A program made the translations under genes and the position numbers. Under the pieces are notes generated by a model that saw only the letters and a list, made by a program, of their open reading frames with translations, was not told where the DNA came from and did no database searches. A stretch of 64,000 nucleotides of DNA from Thermococcus litoralis DSM 5473 (GTDB taxonomy: Archaea; Methanobacteriota_B; Thermococci; Thermococcales; Thermococcaceae): positions 1,286,817-1,350,816 of the forward strand of contig NC_022084.1 of the NCBI RefSeq assembly GCF_000246985.2, read 5' to 3'. Each line of letters begins with the position of its first letter. Within the stretch, counting starts at the first letter, position 1. Shown here piece by piece: positions 33,134 through 42,168 of this stretch.

Positions 33134-33970
33134 ATGATAGGGTGGATCGGCCTGGGTCACATAGGTAGGGCCATGGCGGAGAGGTTATCGGAGGAGTACG
33201 AGCTCCTCGTCTGGAACAGATCGATAGAGAAGGCCAGAGGTTTCAAGAACGTCGCAAAAACTCCGGAGGAAGTGGCCGAGAAATGCTATGTGATCTTCCT
33301 CTCGCTCTACGACAGCGAAGCGGTGAGGCAGGTCTCGGAGAGGCTTTTAAAGGCAGACCTCAGCTGGAAGATAGTGGTGGACCCCACCACGAACCACCAC
33401 GAGAAAGTCCTGGAGTTCCACGAGATGTACAGAAACGTGGGAGCCTTTTACCTCGAAAGCCCCGTCATCGGGAGCGTCATTCCTGCAAGAAACGGCCAGC
33501 TGACGATCCTCGTGAGCGGAGAGAGGGAGGCCTTTGAGAAAGTCCGCCCCTACCTTGAGAAACTCGGGAAGAAGATATTCCACTTCGAGGAGCCCGGAAA
33601 GGCCACGAAGCTCAAGCTGATAAACAACTTTGTTCTCGGAGCCTTCATGGCTGCCCTTGGTGAGGCAGTGGCTTTGGGTGAGAAAGCCGGAATCCCGAAG
33701 GAGGAGCTCATAGAGGTGCTTGAGAACGGCGCCGGCAACTCGGTGGTGCTGAAGGCGAAGAAGGAGAAGCTCCTTGGCGATGACTACTCGACGCACTTTT
33801 CCGTGAAGAACCTCGTTAAGGACCTCTCCTACGCTTACGAGCTCGCTGTGGCATCAAGGAAGGCAGTTCCTCTCAACGCTGCCGTGAGGGAACTTTACAG
33901 GGTCGCCTTTGAGAGGGACATGGAGGAGCTCGACTTTTCGGTGGTTTACAAACTCCTCAGGGAGCTTTAA
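33134..33970 (+). CDS. 3-hydroxyisobutyrate dehydrogenase-family oxidoreductase
   Basis: A 278-residue NAD(P)-dependent beta-hydroxyacid dehydrogenase-like protein. The Rossmann start is IGWIGLGHIGRAMAERL. The substrate loop VVDPTTNHHEK and the catalytic helix GKATKLKLINNFVLG (K and N of the family motif) are present. A second helical domain follows. Relatives act on glyoxylate, succinic semialdehyde or hydroxyisobutyrate; the substrate here is open. ATG 33134 follows GGGTGATCGAT. Confidence 0.85.
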   Translation: MIGWIGLGHIGRAMAERLSEEYELLVWNRSIEKARGFKNVAKTPEEVAEKCYVIFLSLYDSEAVRQVSERLLKADLSWKIVVDPTTNHHEKVLEFHEMYRNVGAFYLESPVIGSVIPARNGQLTILVSGEREAFEKVRPYLEKLGKKIFHFEEPGKATKLKLINNFVLGAFMAALGEAVALGEKAGIPKEELIEVLENGAGNSVVLKAKKEKLLGDDYSTHFSVKNLVKDLSYAYELAVASRKAVPLNAAVRELYRVAFERDMEELDFSVVYKLLREL

Positions 33971-34026
33971 TTTTGAAAAGGATTAAATTCATAAACCATC
34001 TTTCATACTTTTTTCGGTGAGGTAGC

Positions 34027-34983
34027 ATGGACTTTTCGAGACACTTCCCTATCATAGGCATTGAAGGACAGAGAAAGCTGAGCGAGAGTAAGGTGGCAGT
34101 CGTTGGGGCTGGTGCCCTTGGGAGTTGGGAAGTTTACTTCCTCCATAAACTTGGAATTGGAGAGATAATCGTCATAGACAGGGATTTTGTAGACGAAAGC
34201 GACCTCCCTAGGACAATATACACTAAGGAAGACATAGGAAAGCCAAAAGTGGATGTGCTAAAGGAGAAATTTGGAGTTAAAGGTTACTTTGAGGATTTGA
34301 ACCCCTCAACAGTTGCTCTTCTTGACGAAGCTAACCTGATAATAGATGGAACCGACAACATCTACACAAGGCAGGTTATAAACGACTATGCAGTAAAAAA
34401 CGGTAAGCCTTGGATATATGTGGGGGTCTTATCTACCTATGGAAACATAATGCCGATAATTCCAGGTAAAACAGCATGCTTCAGATGTTTTATGCCAAAG
34501 TTGCCATCTAGACCCATGCCTACCTGTGCAATAGCCGGTATTATGAGTTATGTTCCACCCCTAGCGGCTTCAATAGCCGTTAGTATTGCAGCGAAGATTT
34601 TGCTGGGAGAAGAAGTTAAAAGCGAACTCATATTCTTTGATACAAAAACTCTGGACTTTGAAAAAGTTGAAGTACCTAGGAGGGAAGACTGTCCTGCATG
34701 TGTAAGAAGGGAGTTCACATTTCTGGAAAAGCGCATAAAAATAGAAAGACTTTGCGATGGCTCAATTCAAGTAACACCTCCAGAGAGAATGGATGTTAAC
34801 TTTGAAGAACTTGGAAAACAGCTCGAAAAGCTTGGTATTGAATACCTAAAAACTCCCCAATTCATTCAATTTGAAGATGAGGATTATGAGATATTGATAT
34901 TCAAAGGTGGGAGGATGGTAATTAGGGGAGCTGAAGAGGAGAGAGAAGCAAAAAATCTCTTTGCGAGATATTTGGGTGGTTGA
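34027..34983 (+). CDS. E1-like (ThiF/MoeB/HesA family) adenylyltransferase
   Basis: A 318-residue ATP-dependent activator of ubiquitin-like sulfur carriers (SAMP/MoaD/ThiS type). The nucleotide loop is VVGAGALGSW (about residues 26-35), followed by VIDRDFVDESDLPR and the adenylation Asp in IIDGTDNIYTR. Two Cys pairs (CFRCF, CPAC) form the zinc site. The C-terminal 90 residues extend beyond the E1 core. The gene ends one base before thiI, so both may serve thiolation of tRNA or thiamine synthesis, as inferred from context. Confidence 0.9.
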   Translation: MDFSRHFPIIGIEGQRKLSESKVAVVGAGALGSWEVYFLHKLGIGEIIVIDRDFVDESDLPRTIYTKEDIGKPKVDVLKEKFGVKGYFEDLNPSTVALLDEANLIIDGTDNIYTRQVINDYAVKNGKPWIYVGVLSTYGNIMPIIPGKTACFRCFMPKLPSRPMPTCAIAGIMSYVPPLAASIAVSIAAKILLGEEVKSELIFFDTKTLDFEKVEVPRREDCPACVRREFTFLEKRIKIERLCDGSIQVTPPERMDVNFEELGKQLEKLGIEYLKTPQFIQFEDEDYEILIFKGGRMVIRGAEEEREAKNLFARYLGG

Positions 34984-34984
34984 C

Positions 34985-36076
34985 GTGATACTCGTAAGAT
35001 ACGGAGAGATAGCAATAAAAGGTAGAAAAAGAAGGGAGTTTGAGAGAAAATTAGCCGAGAATATCCAGAAGGCTCTAAGGAGGAAAGGCATAATTGGAAA
35101 AGTGAAGGTAATAAGGGGAAGGATTCTCGTTGATGCCCCGAATGAAGCAGCGGAGATAATAGCCAAAATCCCCGGGGTGGTGTCTGTATCTCCTGCTAGA
35201 GCTATGGACTACGACGAAGTTCCTGTATATCTCAAGAAAGCCCTTAGACAGTTTAATCCAAGGAGCTTTAAAGTTGAAACTCAAAGACTGGATAAGACTT
35301 TTTTGAAGACATCTATGGAGGTCAACAGGGAGATAGGGGCTTTTATTGTCAAGGAGTTTGGGTGGAAGGTTGATCTAGAGAACCCGGAACTTACCGTAGG
35401 CATTGAGATAATAGATGGTAAAGCCTACGTGTTCTTTGAGAAAATTAGAGGCGTTGGCGGTCTTCCCGTGGGCACACAGGGAAAAGTTGTTGTTCTCTTG
35501 AGTGGAGGAATAGATTCTCCAGTGGCGGCATTCTTAATGCTAAAAAGAGGGGCTGGGATAACAGCGGTTCACTTTGACCAAGGAAAAAACGCGAAAAAAG
35601 TCGTAGAGAGGGTCGTAGAGATCCTCAACGACTACTCCCCCGAGCCAATAGAGCTGATCGTGGAGAACCACTTCGAGATCCTTAAGCCCTACGTTTTTAC
35701 CTTGAATAAGCTCAACCGCAGAGAATGGACATGTGTAGTATGCAAGGTTGCTATGCTCAGACGAGCAGCTGAGATAGCAAAAGAGCAGGGTGCCCTTGGA
35801 ATAGTAACAGGGGATTCTTTAGGACAAGTAGCCTCTCAAACCCTAACGAATCTTTACTTTGAAACCATGAGTGTGGATTTTCCAGTCCATAGGCCTCTTT
35901 TGGGATTTGACAAGGAGGAGATAGTGGCGATAGCAAGGAAGACAGGTACCTATGAAGCTTTTCTTGAGTATCCTTACTGCGACTGTCCCTTCAGGCCCGA
36001 AAGGGTAGTTACACAGGGAAAACTGGAAGAGTTTGAAAGAATAAGGGAGGAGCTTAGAAAGGAGGGCATAATCTGA
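34985..36076 (+). CDS. thiI: tRNA 4-thiouridine synthase ThiI
   Basis: A 363-residue protein that thiolates U8 of tRNA and may supply sulfur for thiazole. It has an N-terminal ferredoxin-like and THUMP region (1-165) and an adenylation PP-loop LLSGGIDSPVAAF (about 177-189). CVVCKVAML and the late CDCPFRP are additional Cys pairs. The rhodanese domain of bacterial ThiI is absent, as usual in archaea. I choose GTG 34985, right after the E1-like gene; a start farther upstream lies inside that gene. YRYGE-type N-terminus (ILVRYGEIAIKG) supports it. Confidence 0.92.
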   Translation: MILVRYGEIAIKGRKRREFERKLAENIQKALRRKGIIGKVKVIRGRILVDAPNEAAEIIAKIPGVVSVSPARAMDYDEVPVYLKKALRQFNPRSFKVETQRLDKTFLKTSMEVNREIGAFIVKEFGWKVDLENPELTVGIEIIDGKAYVFFEKIRGVGGLPVGTQGKVVVLLSGGIDSPVAAFLMLKRGAGITAVHFDQGKNAKKVVERVVEILNDYSPEPIELIVENHFEILKPYVFTLNKLNRREWTCVVCKVAMLRRAAEIAKEQGALGIVTGDSLGQVASQTLTNLYFETMSVDFPVHRPLLGFDKEEIVAIARKTGTYEAFLEYPYCDCPFRPERVVTQGKLEEFERIREELRKEGII

Positions 36077-36149
36077 GAAGTTTACAAAGAAATAGTATTT
36101 CTTGATTTATGATAGAAGTTTACTTTTCAAAACATTCTTTTTGAGAAAG

Positions 36150-36161
36150 CAAACTTTATAT
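36150..36161 (+). promoter_or_regulatory. Promoter of the large membrane-anchored protein
   Basis: AAACTTTATATC is a good BRE/TATA match about 60 bp before the ATG at 36213. It leaves a leader of about 35 nt with AAAAGGAGGAA. Confidence 0.55.
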
Positions 36162-36212
36162 CGTTTTAGGCTGTATAAACATTTAGCCAAACTTCAAAAG
36201 GAGGAATTGTGG

Positions 36213-38699
36213 ATGGGTTTAGGGGACTCTTCCTTGCCTCATTTAATGAAGTTCCCGAGCTCTAAAAAATCTTTGTGTGCTGTGCTCCTCTTTTTGCTAA
36301 CACTCCCATTTGCATCCTCTGGAAAAATATTTGTATGGGACGTTGGGGGAATAATACTCCATCCCAGGCTCTCCCCCGATGGGCTTTACTTCAGCACCTA
36401 CGGAGAAAGGGTGTGGCTCAAGACCAACGAGACTCACTTTATCTACTGGGAACAGCCCTACCTCCTCAACGGCCTTTCGGTTGGAGATAAAGTTTACATG
36501 GCCGCTGACTGGGGGCCGGCTCTGGCCTTGAATCCCTCCAACGACACGCTCTACGCCTGGGAATACCCCGGCTTGCAGTTCATCCACGTCTATACCAAAA
36601 GAGATACCGCGTACTTCGCCGGTATGCTCAACGGAACCGGCGGAGTTGGAATACTTAAAAACGGCACCATGACCTTTTATCGCCTCCCCAACGAGACCTT
36701 CAAAGCCTACGACGTCTTTCCAGTTCTCGACAGGGTTTACTTCACCGTTGAGTTTAAAAATGAGCCCAAGGGTGGCGTAGGGTTGCTCTTCCCGGATAAC
36801 GGGACGTTCTACCTGTGGCGCTTCCCCGAGAACTATTCGACTCTCGTTCCAGACGGGATAACCGTGGATGGGAACCTCACAGTTTACGTGGCAATAATGG
36901 AGGGCGAAATGGCGGGCGTTGCGATGTTTGAGCCCCACAACGCTACTTTTCACTTCCTCAAGATTATAGGTAGACCCCTCCACGTTAAGCTCTTTGGAAA
37001 CTACGTTCTCGTAATGAACTCGGACTGGGATCTGGTGCTCTTCAACCCGGGGAACGTTACGTGGACTGGAAAGGCCGTTCTCAAAAAGGAAACCGGGAGA
37101 GCGGAGGTTATCGCCCTTGGGGGACCCACCAAGACCCTGGAAGTTAAACGCGGGGAGATGGAGATAGAGCCCACGCTTGAAAAGGTGGAGAAAAGGGACT
37201 ATCCCGAGGGCTACACTACCTTCTATGCAATCGCCTTCACGCACGACTTCGGTGGGGGTTATGTTGGTTCAGATGGAAAGCTAATACTCCTCGAAGAGCT
37301 GAGGCCAAAGGTTCACCTCCTCTACGAGAGTGGAACCTTAAGGGCGTGGGTGACGCCGAGGGAGTGCTTCCCGGGGCCGGTTTTCATCTACATAAACGGA
37401 AAGCTCGCGAGGTGGGGGGAGGAGGTGGAGTGGAACGCAACTTTCCTGGCCGGTGAGTACAACATCACAGCGGTCTACTTTGACGGCGAGGACGTTTACA
37501 TGAATCAAACAGTGATCATAAGTGATTTAAAGCCAAAACTCCTCTGGAAAAAGTCCCTTAGAGTAAAAAATGGGACGATTATTTATGGAAAAATAAACGT
37601 GCCTGGAGCACCTGTGAACATCTCAGGGAGAACAGTCTGGACAGACTCGGATGGCTACTTCTCCTTCTTTGTAGAGAATAGAAGTTATTCCTCAACTGAA
37701 ACCCCAGAACCTAAACCGAGTACTTTTAACTGGGCTGTTCTTCTCGTGGTTCTCGGTGTTACAACTGGAGCTGGAGGAATTGCATTCTACATGAAGAAAG
37801 ATAAGAGAGGGTTGGTTTTGCTACTCATAGGGCTCATCTTAATAGCAGGGTACTTTGTAGTACCAAAACCAAGAGAAGCTGTCTTAGAAGAAAAACCCCT
37901 AACTCTTTCTATCGTTGTGGTTATGCCTCCGGCCTTTTATGGTGCTAACATAACTGTCTTAGTAGATGGCGAAGAAATCGGAAGGACCGATAAGAGAGGG
38001 AGACTTAATATTCCACTTGATTATGGTATTCATGAGGTTCTCCTCAGATCGGGTAATTCAACGACATCTCTTATGGTTGCAATGGCAGAAGACAGGAACT
38101 TAACGGTGCCTTTCTTCCCCGGAGTTAATGCCATCCTAAGAAATGGGCCTGGCTACAACAGTTTTTCTGCAAGTTTTGGTGAGATAGTACTCAACACAAT
38201 GCATGCCAATACTTATCCTTTAGGACCCATGAGCTTGAAGACTTATACTACTCCAGAGGAGTGTGAACTGTGCAAACTTAAAGCCTCTATGGTTGGCGTT
38301 GTGGAAGGTGAAACCTGTAGGCTGTGCTGCCTTGAAAGTAAAAACTTTGGACCTGCTGTGGTTTTTGCTTACTACTTCCATCTGATATGGGATGTCATAG
38401 AAAGATATCAATGCATCATTCCATGGCCTCCAATGCCTGAGACCAATGCCGTTGTAACTGGAGCTTCAATAAACTCTTATGCAAGTGACATCTGGAACAG
38501 TCTTCCCCAGCCGGGGTGGGGTGATTTACACCCGTGTTTGGCTCCCCTTGATGGCATAGATCCCAAAGACCCGGCCAACATATGCACCATACTCGAATGC
38601 GCAGATGTCAACTTTGACTGCAACTGTTATATGACTTGCTTTACCGGGCCTTTCAAGGTGTGGGATGCATTCGTCAAGTGTCTGGAAAATAAAGAGTAG
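36213..38699 (+). CDS. Large secreted/membrane-anchored protein with propeller-like domain and Cys-rich tail
   Basis: About 828 residues. A signal sequence (residues about 20-37) precedes a long region of repeating YFSTYGE/VYFTVEF/LYAWEYPG-type strands, rich in N-x-S/T sites. This resembles beta-propellers of the Vgb/PQQ kind. An Ig-like segment (LRPKVHLLYESGTL) follows. Two membrane segments near 504-526 and 533-552 come next, then a carboxypeptidase-regulatory-like piece. The last 150 residues have more than ten Cys (CELCKLK, CRLCCLES, CNCYMTC). ATG 36213 follows AAAGGAGGA by eight bases. The function is unknown; the tail may be disulfide-bonded or metal-binding. Confidence 0.75.
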   Translation: MGLGDSSLPHLMKFPSSKKSLCAVLLFLLTLPFASSGKIFVWDVGGIILHPRLSPDGLYFSTYGERVWLKTNETHFIYWEQPYLLNGLSVGDKVYMAADWGPALALNPSNDTLYAWEYPGLQFIHVYTKRDTAYFAGMLNGTGGVGILKNGTMTFYRLPNETFKAYDVFPVLDRVYFTVEFKNEPKGGVGLLFPDNGTFYLWRFPENYSTLVPDGITVDGNLTVYVAIMEGEMAGVAMFEPHNATFHFLKIIGRPLHVKLFGNYVLVMNSDWDLVLFNPGNVTWTGKAVLKKETGRAEVIALGGPTKTLEVKRGEMEIEPTLEKVEKRDYPEGYTTFYAIAFTHDFGGGYVGSDGKLILLEELRPKVHLLYESGTLRAWVTPRECFPGPVFIYINGKLARWGEEVEWNATFLAGEYNITAVYFDGEDVYMNQTVIISDLKPKLLWKKSLRVKNGTIIYGKINVPGAPVNISGRTVWTDSDGYFSFFVENRSYSSTETPEPKPSTFNWAVLLVVLGVTTGAGGIAFYMKKDKRGLVLLLIGLILIAGYFVVPKPREAVLEEKPLTLSIVVVMPPAFYGANITVLVDGEEIGRTDKRGRLNIPLDYGIHEVLLRSGNSTTSLMVAMAEDRNLTVPFFPGVNAILRNGPGYNSFSASFGEIVLNTMHANTYPLGPMSLKTYTTPEECELCKLKASMVGVVEGETCRLCCLESKNFGPAVVFAYYFHLIWDVIERYQCIIPWPPMPETNAVVTGASINSYASDIWNSLPQPGWGDLHPCLAPLDGIDPKDPANICTILECADVNFDCNCYMTCFTGPFKVWDAFVKCLENKE

Positions 38700-38736
38700 C
38701 GTATAGAGAAAGAATGAATTCAAACCAATATCTTAA

Positions 38737-39297
<561 letters not shown>

Positions 39298-39414
39298 TTT
39301 TGTTCTTTCTTCTCTTATCTCTTTTGCGATCCGATACTTGAGTTTACCATTCCCAATCCAAGGATAACCTCTTAATTTTTTAGATCGATTACTTCCGAAA
39401 ATTTTATAATCATG

Positions 39415-39432
39415 ACTCGAGTATACTCGAGT
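39415..39432. promoter_or_regulatory. 18-bp perfect palindrome at the methyltransferase transcription start
   Basis: ACTCGAGTATACTCGAGT is a perfect palindrome built of two CTCGAG units around TATA. It lies about 10 bp after the TATA-like ATTTTATAAT (39401-39410), so it covers the expected start of transcription, 13 bp before the ATG. It is a likely operator for a regulator or for the methyltransferase itself. Confidence 0.7.
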
Positions 39433-39444
39433 AGGTGAGAGAAC

Positions 39445-41148
39445 ATGACCGAAGCACCAACTCTCGATAAAATAAAAAAGCTGGGCCAAGTTCTTACTCC
39501 CTTTGAAATTGCGGAATTTCTTGTTAATTGGGCAATAAAAAGTCCCAAAGACTTAATACTCGAACCCAGTTGTGGAGATGGTATTTTTTTAAGGGCGGCA
39601 ATCAGGCGGTTGATGGAACTCGGGGCTTCCCCAGAATCAATATCTAAACAGGTTTATGGCGTAGAAATAGATTCTGAAATACTTGAAAAGACTAAAAAAC
39701 TTCTTTTGACTGAATTTTCTTTTGTGCCAACTCTGATAAATGCAGATTTTTTTGATTTAGAACCTCCAAGAGGTCAGCAGACCCTGAATAACTTGCTCAC
39801 AGCCCCAAAAATTCCAAGGGTGGATGTTATTGTTGGAAATCCTCCGTACATTAGATATCAATCTTTTTCGGGAAAAACAAGGGAGAAGGCTCTCAGAACG
39901 GCCCTCGAAGAGGGGGTTAAGCTGCCTGAACTCACAGCATCCTGGGTTCCATTCGTAATTCATGCAGAGAAGTTTCTTAAAAAAGATGGTCGTCTTGCGA
40001 TGGTCCTTCCTTCGAAACTTCTCCATGTTGGATACGCAAAACCATTTAGAAAATGGCTTCTGAAGAAGTTTTCTAATATTACGATAATCTCGTTTGAGAG
40101 GAGAGTATTCCCAGGCATTCTCGAAGATACAGTTTTGCTCTTAGCCAGTAAATCTGGGCCTTATGGGGTTCGATTTGTAGAGGTTACTGATGAAAGGGAG
40201 CTCTCTGGGTTGGATTTGGAATCTTCAACTTTCGTACTTACGCGGCCAAATCCTGATGAGAAATGGACAAAGTACATACTCCCGCAGAATTTGGAAAGTT
40301 CATTGGGGGAAATACTTAATAAAGTGCAGGAAAAGGTTGTACTACTAGGGGAGCTGGGAATAGTGACAATTGGAGTGGTGACTGGAAGCAATGAATTCTT
40401 TACCCTAACGGAAGAGGAGGCAAGCTCATGGGGAATCGAGAAGGAATATCTGGTACCTTTGGTCTCTCGGGCTGAACAAATATCCGGAGTTGAAATTACA
40501 ACCTCCGACTGGGAACTTATCAAAAAGCTCGGCCAAAAGTGCTATCTTCTGGAGGTTACAAAACCATGGGACGAACTGGGAATGGGGGTGAGAGAATACC
40601 TAATTAAAAGAGGAGACGAACTCAACGTTAGAGCTCGCTACAAAGTGAGAATAAGAAAAACATGGTATACCGTGCCTGGAGTTAGGTTTCCAGACCTTTT
40701 TATGAGCTATATGTCCCATGAAGTACCCAAAATGGCTTCCAATGAGATCGTGGTAAATGAGCGGAAAGCCACTAGCACAAACACAATTCACCAGATATTC
40801 CTCAAGAGGAAACTTGAACCGAGGCTGCTCTCTACTCTGTTTTACAACTCTCTAACATTGCTCTCCACTGAGCTTGTAGGAAGATTTTACGGGGGAGGCG
40901 TCCTAAAGATCGAGCCAAAAGAAGCTGAGAAAATCTTAATTCCAATGGCTGAAGAACCAAAGGAAATTCTTGATATCTCTTCGAAAGTTGACCGGTTACT
41001 AAGGGCTAAAAGAACCGCTGATGCTGTTGCTATTGTCAATGAGGTCATACTTGAAGGAGAACTCGGATTGAAACCACGGGATGTTGAGGTTATTGAGGAG
41101 ACCTGGAAGTATCTCCAGGAAAGAAGAATGAAAAAGAGCCTTGGCTAA
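39445..41148 (+). CDS. Type II N6-adenine DNA methyltransferase (gamma class)
   Basis: A 567-residue modification enzyme. Motif I is LEPSCGDGIFL (about residues 33-43), and motif IV is IVGNPPYIRY (about 128-137), the order of gamma-class N6A methyltransferases such as M.TaqI. The C-terminal 300 residues form the target recognition region. It shows no endonuclease motif, so it is not a fused type IIG enzyme. A convergent gene whose 3' end overlaps by four bases encodes a PD-(D/E)XK protein, the likely cognate restriction enzyme. The ATG has AGGTGAGAGAAC before it. The recognition sequence is unknown. Confidence 0.88.
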   Translation: MTEAPTLDKIKKLGQVLTPFEIAEFLVNWAIKSPKDLILEPSCGDGIFLRAAIRRLMELGASPESISKQVYGVEIDSEILEKTKKLLLTEFSFVPTLINADFFDLEPPRGQQTLNNLLTAPKIPRVDVIVGNPPYIRYQSFSGKTREKALRTALEEGVKLPELTASWVPFVIHAEKFLKKDGRLAMVLPSKLLHVGYAKPFRKWLLKKFSNITIISFERRVFPGILEDTVLLLASKSGPYGVRFVEVTDERELSGLDLESSTFVLTRPNPDEKWTKYILPQNLESSLGEILNKVQEKVVLLGELGIVTIGVVTGSNEFFTLTEEEASSWGIEKEYLVPLVSRAEQISGVEITTSDWELIKKLGQKCYLLEVTKPWDELGMGVREYLIKRGDELNVRARYKVRIRKTWYTVPGVRFPDLFMSYMSHEVPKMASNEIVVNERKATSTNTIHQIFLKRKLEPRLLSTLFYNSLTLLSTELVGRFYGGGVLKIEPKEAEKILIPMAEEPKEILDISSKVDRLLRAKRTADAVAIVNEVILEGELGLKPRDVEVIEETWKYLQERRMKKSLG

Positions 41149-41990
41149 TCCAAGTGAGTATCTAGGAACTTTATAAGATCCTTCACCGCGTCGTCTATTG
41201 AAATTCTTTCCCTTTTGATTCTCTCAGTTTCAACGGGAACGTATCTGCCATTCTCCTCCCGGAACATGAAAAGACCTACTGCGTTGTTGTATTTTAGTAG
41301 ATTCCTGAATTTTTCGAGAAGAAGATCGGGATTATCAAAGTCTACTCTCCTTCCTGTTTTCTTGTCAAGACGGCCCGAGGCAAGCCTGGATGCCCAGAAC
41401 GAGTAAAAGCCGGGAATGGAGGTATGAATCCATCGCATCCACCAACTGTTATTAGAAACTTCAGAAAAAGTATTCTTGGAGTTTAAGGCATTTATTATGG
41501 CCTCTTCGGGAGTGTAGCGAAGTTTTAAATCCACTGCGGTGAACTTGACTTCTTTTAATCTTTTATCTAGATCGCTCTGCGTCTTTCTTTCCTTCTGAAC
41601 CGTTGTTCCCTTCTTATGCCTTGGGCTACCTGTCATTTTGACTTCGCCAGCCACCAAAACAGTAGCGTCCCTCACATAAGCGAGATCAACGTCATGAGTT
41701 CTCTCAGAATAGCCAGGAATTCTTCTATCTGTTAGGCGGTAGATTCCCCCAGATCTTATGTAAATCAATTCGCTGATAAAATCTCTAAATGCGTTTCCTT
41801 TCTGTCGGTATTCTCCCTCTGGAAGTCTGCCGTTAATACGAGCTTTTTCAACGATTTGATAGTATGCTTTCAGAAAATCGTCCTGAATAGGCTCGAAGTA
41901 TCCCCTAGAGGTTCTGGCCAATTCAGTTATAGACTCACAGAACTTCTTAATAACAGGGCTCTTCAAAGTATGGCAAACGCTAGTTTCCAT
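41145..41990 (-). CDS. Putative type II restriction endonuclease (PD-(D/E)XK)
   Basis: A 281-residue soluble protein. The segment RTHDVDLAYV followed by TVLVAGEVKMTGSPRHKK fits the D...ExK catalytic core of restriction enzymes. Upstream helices (NAFRDFISELIYIRSGG) are typical of the fold's N-terminal part. I do not recognise a characterised isoschizomer. Position decides the call: it is convergent with and overlaps the adenine methyltransferase gene. Start 41990 has GAGGTGAAACT before it. Confidence in nuclease fold is good, in restriction function moderate. Confidence 0.7.
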   Translation of the reverse strand: METSVCHTLKSPVIKKFCESITELARTSRGYFEPIQDDFLKAYYQIVEKARINGRLPEGEYRQKGNAFRDFISELIYIRSGGIYRLTDRRIPGYSERTHDVDLAYVRDATVLVAGEVKMTGSPRHKKGTTVQKERKTQSDLDKRLKEVKFTAVDLKLRYTPEEAIINALNSKNTFSEVSNNSWWMRWIHTSIPGFYSFWASRLASGRLDKKTGRRVDFDNPDLLLEKFRNLLKYNNAVGLFMFREENGRYVPVETERIKRERISIDDAVKDLIKFLDTHLD

Positions 41991-42111
41991 AGTTTCACCT
42001 CGTAGGAGACTAAACCATGGACAAATTAAAACTGTTTTGTAGAGCTTTGCTTCTATTGTAAGTAGTCGTTAAACACTTTCACTTTCAATCCCAATAATGT
42101 TTAACGCTGCC

Positions 42112-42129
42112 TTTTTCTGTCCAGAAAAA
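42112..42129. promoter_or_regulatory. Inverted repeat upstream of the iorA TATA box
   Basis: TTTTTCTG-TC-CAGAAAAA, with eight-base perfect arms, ends just before the TATA element GATATATAGG (42131-42140). The core TTCTGTCCAGAA is the same as at 21380-21391 before the flavodiiron gene, with the same position relative to TATA. Confidence 0.5.
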
Positions 42130-42168
42130 TGATATATAGGTTCGCTTCCAAAACCATATGGTGTTCCT

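Noticed and set aside
36297-37244. 315-codon minus-strand ORF
   Set aside because: It is antisense to the membrane-anchored protein, whose reading frame has a signal peptide, promoter and ribosome binding site.
39445-41148. Type IIG fused restriction-methyltransferase
   Set aside because: The N-terminus starts directly with the methyltransferase and there is no D...ExK motif; the nuclease is the convergent gene.
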